Assembly: GCA_031359995.1 (NCBI GenBank)
Contig: JANMAT010000236.1
Span: 1-18,401, forward strand
Length of the DNA stretch: 18,401 nucleotides
Direction of reading: 5' to 3'
DNA from: JANMAT01 sp031359995
GTDB taxonomy: Bacteria > Actinomycetota > Acidimicrobiia > Acidimicrobiales > Ilumatobacteraceae
Shown: positions 14,280 through 18,401 of the stretch, in pieces
Layout: every line of letters starts with the position of its first letter
How positions within the stretch are numbered: the stretch's first letter is position 1
The notes under the pieces: generated by a model
Databases searched by the model: none
What the model was told of the DNA's origin: nothing
What the model saw: the letters and a program-made list of their open reading frames with translations, nothing else
Made by a program: the position numbers and the translations under genes

Positions 14280-14296
14280 GGCGCGATCATCGCGCC
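14280..14296. promoter_or_regulatory. Perfect 8-bp-arm palindrome abutting the P450 start codon
   Basis: GGCGCGAT-C-ATCGCGCC is an exact inverted repeat with a 1 nt centre, directly upstream of ATG 14279 on the minus strand. A 1 nt loop rules out a hairpin, so a dimeric regulator's operator is the more natural reading. GC-rich DNA makes chance palindromes more common, so the call is tentative. Confidence 0.3.
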
Positions 14297-14368
14297 GTGC
14301 CCGGCCCGGACGGACGGCCGGGCGACGTCGTTGCAAGAACCACCGCAGCGGATGCCGGCCGGTGACGG

Positions 14369-16021
14369 TCAGAGGAGGCGGACGACGCCGGCCGTGGGAT
14401 CGACTTCGACGAGTGCTCCGTCGGGCAGGTCGAGGGCGCCGTGGGCCCCCACGACGGCGGCGATGCCGAGCTCACGGGCGAGCACGGCAGCGTGCGACAG
14501 CGGGCCCCCGTCGGCGGTGACGACGGCCCCGGCGATCGACAGGATGGCGTTGAACGCAGGCGAGGTGGCACGGACCACGAGCACGTCGCCGGGCTCCATG
14601 GCCTTGAATGCCTCCTCGGGCGAGCCGCAGCGCCGAACCCTGCCGCGGTACGGCGTCGTGCCCACCTCCGTGCCGGTGAGGCCGTCGGCGGCGAGGTCGG
14701 GGCCGAGCATGCCCAGCTCGGCGAGCGCGACCTGGATCACCGTGGCGAACTCGGCGAGCGGACCGGGCAGCACGTCGGAGGGTGGCACGGGCTCGAGCGG
14801 GCCGAGCGCGACCGGTGGGTCGAGGTGGGCTTCGGCGTTCCGCTCGGCAGCGCGCCGTGCCAGCTCCGTCGAGGTCGGACCGCCGCCCGTGGTGAGCAGC
14901 GGTACCACCTCGTCGTGCGCAAGCTCGAACGCGTGGTCGATGCGCTCGGCGGCGCCCCTGGCGACCAGGCGCCGACCGACCTCGAGCAGGGCCAACCGCA
15001 GGAGCCCGGCAGGCTGCTCGAACACGGTCGGACCGTTGTCGTCGCGCATGTCCATCACCGCGCGGGCCTCGGCCAGGCGATCGTCGAACTCGGGTCGTCG
15101 GCCCTCGGGCACGCGGGCGCGGATCACGGCCGCCGCCGCGGTGCCGTCGTCGGTCGCCTCGTCGGGTCCGGTGCGCATGATCGTGTCGAGGAGCGTCTCG
15201 GGCAGCTCGGCCAGCGTGAGACCGTCGAGGTCGTAGCGCGTGACCAGCGTGTGCCCCCGCTCGACGAGGTACGCATCGAGCAATCGGCCGGCCTCCGACG
15301 AGCAGGCCCGCAGCTCGGCCAAGGTGGTGGGACGGGCGTCGTCCAGGGCTGCGCGCACCGCAGCCAGCTGGCGCCTCGGCTCCCCGGTGGACGGCGACGC
15401 GCCGGCCAGTGCGCCGACCGCCTGGGCGGTCGGAACCCCGAGCGAGGAGGTCAGTGCCACGTACCGGGCGATCGGACCCAGGTCGTAGCCGTGCAGCCAG
15501 AAGTGCAGCTCGCTCATCTCGAACAGGTGGTCGAGCAGCGAGCGGGCGTGGGCGGCGAGCCCTGCGTCGTCGAGCACGCTCAATGCGACCGAAGCGAACG
15601 CCTGGTTGCGGGCCACGACCGACGGCCTGATCTCCGTGTGCCAACGGCGGAGCACCCCCGGGCCTGGCGGCGTTGCGAGAGACCGGGTGGCGGCGCGCGT
15701 GCGCCGCCGGAACTCCGGATGCATCCGCGACGCCACCCTGAGCACCCACAGCGGCGGCAGCTTCGTCGTCGTGCGGTTGGCACCGACGAGCGGCACGCTT
15801 CGGGTGTACATGAAGCCGTGCACGAACCGTGCCGCCACCGAGTCGACCGGAGCCCCCATCTCGGCGAACACCCGGCGGGTCCCGGACGCCATACCCGTCT
15901 CGATGAGCCACCGCGAGATCGGCGTGGTGCCACCGGGGTAGTGCGACCGGTCCAGTGACCACCGGCCGGGACCAGGGGGCGACCAGGCCGTGGGACGACC
16001 TGCCGCCGCGTCCGTCGACAT
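14369..16021 (-). CDS. Second PEP-utilising (swivelling phosphohistidine domain) protein without ATP-grasp
   Basis: ATG 16021, preceded by AGGAAGGTGGAG, gives 550 aa. An upstream ATG at 16102 lies in frame but lacks a comparable ribosome binding site. The N-terminus contains WSLDRSHYPGGTTPISRWL, the aromatic/His/Pro pattern of PEP-synthase C-terminal halves. A long helical middle (about 100-440) includes HFWLHGYDLGPIARY. The C-terminal swivelling domain shows PGDVLVVRATSPAFNAIL and VVTADGGPLSHAAVLARELG with the phosphorylatable His510, then VVGAHGALDLPDGALVEVD. No ATP-grasp domain is attached or nearby. It shares this architecture with the protein at 6575-8323 but is clearly diverged in sequence, so the two are paralogues rather than a recent duplication. 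It is divergent from the LLM monooxygenase gene (127 nt between starts) and is followed by the broken P450. Confidence 0.85.
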   Translation of the reverse strand: MSTDAAAGRPTAWSPPGPGRWSLDRSHYPGGTTPISRWLIETGMASGTRRVFAEMGAPVDSVAARFVHGFMYTRSVPLVGANRTTTKLPPLWVLRVASRMHPEFRRRTRAATRSLATPPGPGVLRRWHTEIRPSVVARNQAFASVALSVLDDAGLAAHARSLLDHLFEMSELHFWLHGYDLGPIARYVALTSSLGVPTAQAVGALAGASPSTGEPRRQLAAVRAALDDARPTTLAELRACSSEAGRLLDAYLVERGHTLVTRYDLDGLTLAELPETLLDTIMRTGPDEATDDGTAAAAVIRARVPEGRRPEFDDRLAEARAVMDMRDDNGPTVFEQPAGLLRLALLEVGRRLVARGAAERIDHAFELAHDEVVPLLTTGGGPTSTELARRAAERNAEAHLDPPVALGPLEPVPPSDVLPGPLAEFATVIQVALAELGMLGPDLAADGLTGTEVGTTPYRGRVRRCGSPEEAFKAMEPGDVLVVRATSPAFNAILSIAGAVVTADGGPLSHAAVLARELGIAAVVGAHGALDLPDGALVEVDPTAGVVRLL

Positions 16022-16115
16022 CTGGAACTCCACCTTCCTGCCCATCCGATCGACGGTGAGACGCAACGCATCTTCGCGCCCAGCGAGAAGTGACCGCGCC
16101 ACGCCCCTCGGGCTC

Positions 16116-16142
16116 TAGGGTGAGGGCCGTCGTCAAGGAGGT
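16116..16142 (+). promoter_or_regulatory. -10 element and strong ribosome binding site of the LLM gene
   Basis: TAGGGT (16116-16121) fits TANNNT; a weak GTGACC lies about 20 nt before it. AAGGAGGT (16135-16142), the full anti-SD complement, is 6 nt from GTG 16149 and fixes that start. Confidence 0.5.
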
Positions 16143-16148
16143 CTCCCC

Positions 16149-17471
16149 GTGAAGTTCGGAATCTTCTACGAGCACCAGTTGCCCCGACCTTGGGGCGACG
16201 GTGCCGAGCACCGCCTGTTCCAGGACGCTCTCGATCAGATCGAGCTGGCCGACCGGCTGGGCATCGACCACGCCTGGGAGGTCGAGCACCACTTCTTGGA
16301 GGAGTACTCGCACTCCTCGGCGCCCGAGGTGTTCCTGGCGGCGGCGTCGCAACGCACGACCCAGATCCGGTTGGGGCACGGCATCGTACTGATGCCGCCC
16401 GGCTACAACCATCCGGCCCGCATCGCCGAGCGGATCGCCACCCTCGATCTCGTCTCGAACGGGCGGGTCGAGTTCGGCACGGGCGAGTCGGCATCGCGCG
16501 CCGAGCTGGAGGGGTACGGCATCGATCCGGCCGAGCGGCGGGCGATGTGGCGAGAGACCGTCGAGCAGGTCGCGAACATGCTGGCGATGGACCCCTACCC
16601 GGGGTACGAGGGCAAGTACTTCTCGATGCCGACGCGCAACGTGGTCCCGAAACCGATGCAGCGGCCCCACCCGCCGCTGTGGGTGGCGTGCTCCAACCGC
16701 GAAACCATCCATCTGGCGGCCCAACTCGGCATCGGTGCGTTGACGTTCGCGTTCGTCGACCCAGCGGAGGCCGCGCACTGGGTCGACGACTACTACGAGA
16801 CGTTCAAGCGTGAGTGCGTGCCGGTCGGCCATGCCGTGAACCCGAACGTCGCCATGGTCACGAGCTTCTCGGTGCACCCCGATCACGACGAGGCGGTGCG
16901 GCGGGGTCTGGACGGCTTCCGCTTCTTCCAGTTCGCCCTGGGCCACCACTACGTGTTCGGTGACCACAAGCCGGGCCGCACCAACATCTGGGACCACTAC
17001 GTGGCGGTGCGCGACAGCGTCGGCCTCGACTTCCTCGGCGGGGGCACCGGTGGCATCGGCACGCCTGACGAGCTGCGCCAGCACCTGCGCGAGTTCGCCG
17101 CTGCTGGGGTGGATCAGACCGTGTTCATCCAACAAGGCGGCAACAACCGCCATGAGCACATCTGCGAGGCGCTCGAGCTGTTCGCCGCCGAGGTGATGCC
17201 CGAGTTCAAGGGGGTCGAGGCCGAGCGGCAGGCGGCCAAGGATGCCGAGTTGGCGCCGTACGCCGCGGCGGCCTTCCAGCGCAAGCACTCCCTGGCCGAG
17301 CTGGCCGACGACGAGATCGCCACCTACCCCGCGTATGGCAACACGGTGGCCGAGGTCGACCTCGACTCCCTCCCGGAGGCCCAGCGTCGCCGCATGGAGG
17401 TGATGCGCAAGCTACGCGAGGTGGTTCGCGACGTGGACGCCTTCCCGGCTCACGAACCGGTCGCCACCTGA
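16149..17471 (+). CDS. Luciferase-like (LLM class) flavin/F420-dependent monooxygenase
   Basis: GTG 16149 with AAGGAGGT 6 nt upstream gives 440 aa. The N-terminal strand MKFGIFYEHQLPRPWGD, the DHAWEVEHHFLEEYSHSSAP region, and QIRLGHGIVLMPPGYNHPAR are hallmarks of the luciferase-like monooxygenase barrel, as are NGRVEFGTGESASRAELEGY and PKPMQRPHPPLWVACSNRET. The family oxidises or reduces diverse organics using FMNH2 or F420H2. Alkanal/luciferase-type versus F420-type cannot be decided from sequence alone, though the ExEHHF motif resembles the luciferase alpha-like branch. The C-terminal 100 residues extend beyond the usual about 340 aa core and are helical and charged. It is intact and divergent from the PEP-utilising gene, with which it may share a control region. 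Confidence 0.9.
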   Translation: MKFGIFYEHQLPRPWGDGAEHRLFQDALDQIELADRLGIDHAWEVEHHFLEEYSHSSAPEVFLAAASQRTTQIRLGHGIVLMPPGYNHPARIAERIATLDLVSNGRVEFGTGESASRAELEGYGIDPAERRAMWRETVEQVANMLAMDPYPGYEGKYFSMPTRNVVPKPMQRPHPPLWVACSNRETIHLAAQLGIGALTFAFVDPAEAAHWVDDYYETFKRECVPVGHAVNPNVAMVTSFSVHPDHDEAVRRGLDGFRFFQFALGHHYVFGDHKPGRTNIWDHYVAVRDSVGLDFLGGGTGGIGTPDELRQHLREFAAAGVDQTVFIQQGGNNRHEHICEALELFAAEVMPEFKGVEAERQAAKDAELAPYAAAAFQRKHSLAELADDEIATYPAYGNTVAEVDLDSLPEAQRRRMEVMRKLREVVRDVDAFPAHEPVAT

Positions 17472-17486
17472 CGTCGCTCCGAGGCG

Positions 17487-17640
17487 TCAGACGGACCGGG
17501 TGCTCGAGGGTGCCAACGCCTCGCGGAGTCGGCCGACGAGCGCTTCGATGCCGTCCGCGCTCGAGGCCGTGCCGAAGGTGGAGAAGTCCGGACGTTGCAG
17601 TGCGGCCACCACGTCGGGGAAGGTATCGATGGGCTGATGG
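17487..17640 (-). pseudogene. C-terminal stub of an unidentified gene
   Basis: The minus strand reads IDTFPDVVAALQRPDFSTFG, then TASSADGIEALVGRLREALA and PSSTRSV before TGA (17489-17487). Third-position GC and the amphipathic helix at the end look like real coding. Upstream codons (PDHQP) continue only a little way before running into the divergent membrane-protein fragment at 17645. There is no start codon or ribosome binding site. I do not recognise the family. It is convergent with the monooxygenase gene, 15 nt from its stop. Confidence 0.4.
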
Positions 17641-17644
17641 TCTG

Positions 17645-17890
17645 GTGTCGCGCCTTGGCCACATCACTCGCGACTGGTGGCCCATACCGGCATTCATCGC
17701 CGGCGCACTCCTCGCACAACAGCTGCTCCTGACTTCGCGTTACGACGTCGGCGGACACGCCGCCGAACACCTCGCCGGGGCAACCGCACCATTCATGGCA
17801 GCAGCTCTCCTTTCCGTCCTCTTCTCGGCGTCACCCGCGGCCCGCCGTCACGTCGACCTCATCGCCGTCTGCCCCGGCTCTACCACCTGA
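17645..17890 (+). pseudogene. N-terminal piece of a membrane protein
   Basis: From GTG 17645 the frame reads VSRLGHITRDWWPIPAFIAG, then ALLAQQLLLTSRYDVGGHAA, EHLAGATAPFMAAALLSVLF and SASPAARRHVDLIA, ending after a short tail at 17890. It has two hydrophobic helices with a conserved-looking SRYDVGGHAAEHL loop between them, the shape of an actinobacterial integral membrane protein start. The two-helix length and the odd final residues (VCPGSTT) suggest that the rest was lost. I know no function for it. No ribosome binding site is clear, so the start could differ. Confidence 0.45.
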
Positions 17891-17941
17891 CATGCAGGAC
17901 TTCAGCCCGGCACGCTTCGCTGTCAACCGTGGGCAGTGCGG

Positions 17942-18090
17942 TGCAACCCGAATGCAACCCCACACGGGTGTCCCGGCGGGTACTGGTGGTTGGTGGCGGT
18001 CACACGCCGCCGCCCGTTCATGCTGGTTGAATCGATTTCTGGCCAGGTCTTCTGCGCCCGTGCAACCACTCTGCAACCCGGTGCAACCCG
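17942..18090 (+). repeat. Five phased TGCAACC repeats in noncoding DNA
   Basis: TGCAACC occurs at 17942, 17953, 18061, 18072 and 18082, in two clusters with 10-11 nt steps inside each, i.e. one helical turn. Three copies extend to TGCAACCCG. The surrounding stretch (17891-18219) holds no gene that I can support. Iteron-like protein-binding sites are one reading; the scar of an integrated element is another. Confidence 0.6.
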
Positions 18091-18138
18091 ACCGCCGTAG
18101 CCTGCCGGCCGAACGACCGCCGAACGACTGGACGGCGT

Positions 18139-18180
18139 TGACCGTGATGCACCGGCACTGACCGCCAATGACCGTGATGC
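18139..18180 (+). repeat. 12-bp direct repeat TGACCGTGATGC, period 30
   Basis: Exact copies at 18139-18150 and 18169-18180, separated by 18 nt. They lie in the same gene-free stretch as the TGCAACC repeats. Their function is unknown. Confidence 0.6.
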
Positions 18181-18219
18181 CGACGAGCGACCGCAGCCGT
18201 CGAGCACGGAACCCGAAGG

Positions 18220-18401
18220 TCACGGCGACCAGCAACGCGCCGGCTCTGGAGCTCCGGTCGCAAGCTTGGCGAGCGACAACACGGCCACGAGGAAGTTCGA
18301 CTCCGTGGTGACGGGCCGCAGATCCCATGAGGCGAGGGAGACGTCGGCGACCAAGCCGGCCTGGGCGACGTCGTCGAAGAACTCGTCGAACGGGTAGTCG
18401 C
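18220..18401 (-). CDS. C-terminal end of a probable SAM-dependent methyltransferase (partial)
   Basis: The minus strand, entering from the right edge, reads DYPFDEFFDDVAQAGLVADV, then SLASWDLRPVTTESNFLVAV and LSLAKLATGAPEPARCWSP, with TGA at 18222-18220. The pattern yPfDEFFdDV-x-x-aGL followed by WDLRPxTxxSxFLVAVL resembles the last strands of class I methyltransferases, where a helix precedes the final antiparallel hairpin. About 59 codons are visible and the rest lies outside the window. Assignment is by recalled similarity and is moderate. The last about 15 residues, after FLVAVL, may be non-native. Confidence 0.5.
   Translation of the reverse strand, partial: DYPFDEFFDDVAQAGLVADVSLASWDLRPVTTESNFLVAVLSLAKLATGAPEPARCWSP

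Noticed and set aside
17465..17489. TGACG/CGTCA inverted repeat between the monooxygenase stop and the convergent stub as a terminator
   Set aside because: A five-base stem with an 11 nt loop and no T-run is too weak to call.
17891..18219. tRNA gene or attachment site in the repeat-rich stretch
   Set aside because: No T-loop GTTCRANYC with matching acceptor and anticodon stems was found, and no integrase lies in the window.

Overview
The window is GC-rich, with strong G/C preference at third codon positions, GTG as well as ATG starts, TAnnnT-type -10 elements and at least one likely leaderless gene. The protein content (luciferase-like F420/flavin monooxygenases, Rieske oxygenase, P450, carotenoid oxygenase, a GTG-started MazF-like toxin) suggests a free-living actinobacterium, plausibly of the Acidimicrobiia (Ilumatobacter-like). 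That assignment is inference from gene style, not from a marker gene. No tRNA, rRNA, CRISPR array, transposase or integrase was found.

Layout. 11-3128: a large exported/membrane protein of unknown family followed by a trypsin-like serine protease whose N-terminus looks frameshifted. 3145-5159 (minus strand): three damaged loci, namely the C-terminal stub of an ABC exporter ATPase, a MazF/PemK-type toxin with a frameshifted ribbon-helix-helix antitoxin, and a decayed MaoC/hotdog-like gene. 5238-8323: an intact two-gene unit, a Rieske ring-hydroxylating oxygenase alpha subunit followed 5 nt later by a PEP-utilising (swivelling phosphohistidine domain) protein with no ATP-grasp domain. 8390-9632: remnant of a luciferase-like monooxygenase fused to a kelch beta-propeller fragment. 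9827-11224: intact carotenoid cleavage oxygenase. 11225-12322: fragments of an alpha/beta hydrolase, 4-hydroxyphenylpyruvate dioxygenase and a SAM methyltransferase, joined end to end. 12337-12651: small cupin. 12802-14279: a membrane protein colliding head-on with a cytochrome P450 that has lost its K-helix region and C-terminus. 14369-17471: a second ATP-grasp-less PEP-utilising protein divergent from an intact luciferase-like monooxygenase. 17487-18401: two more gene stubs, a repeat-bearing noncoding stretch, and the C-terminus of a methyltransferase-like gene running off the right edge.

Two themes stand out. First, intact oxidative genes (Rieske, carotenoid oxygenase, luciferase-like monooxygenase) sit beside two different single-subunit PEP-synthase-like phosphohistidine proteins. 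This recalls split phosphotransferases such as phenylphosphate synthase and may mark an undescribed substrate-phosphorylating or carrier function coupled to oxygenation. Second, the intervening DNA is a gene graveyard: at least eight truncated, fused or frameshifted genes are joined without any visible mobile element. Either this is a real hot spot of illegitimate recombination, or part of it is an assembly artefact; read-level checking would decide.
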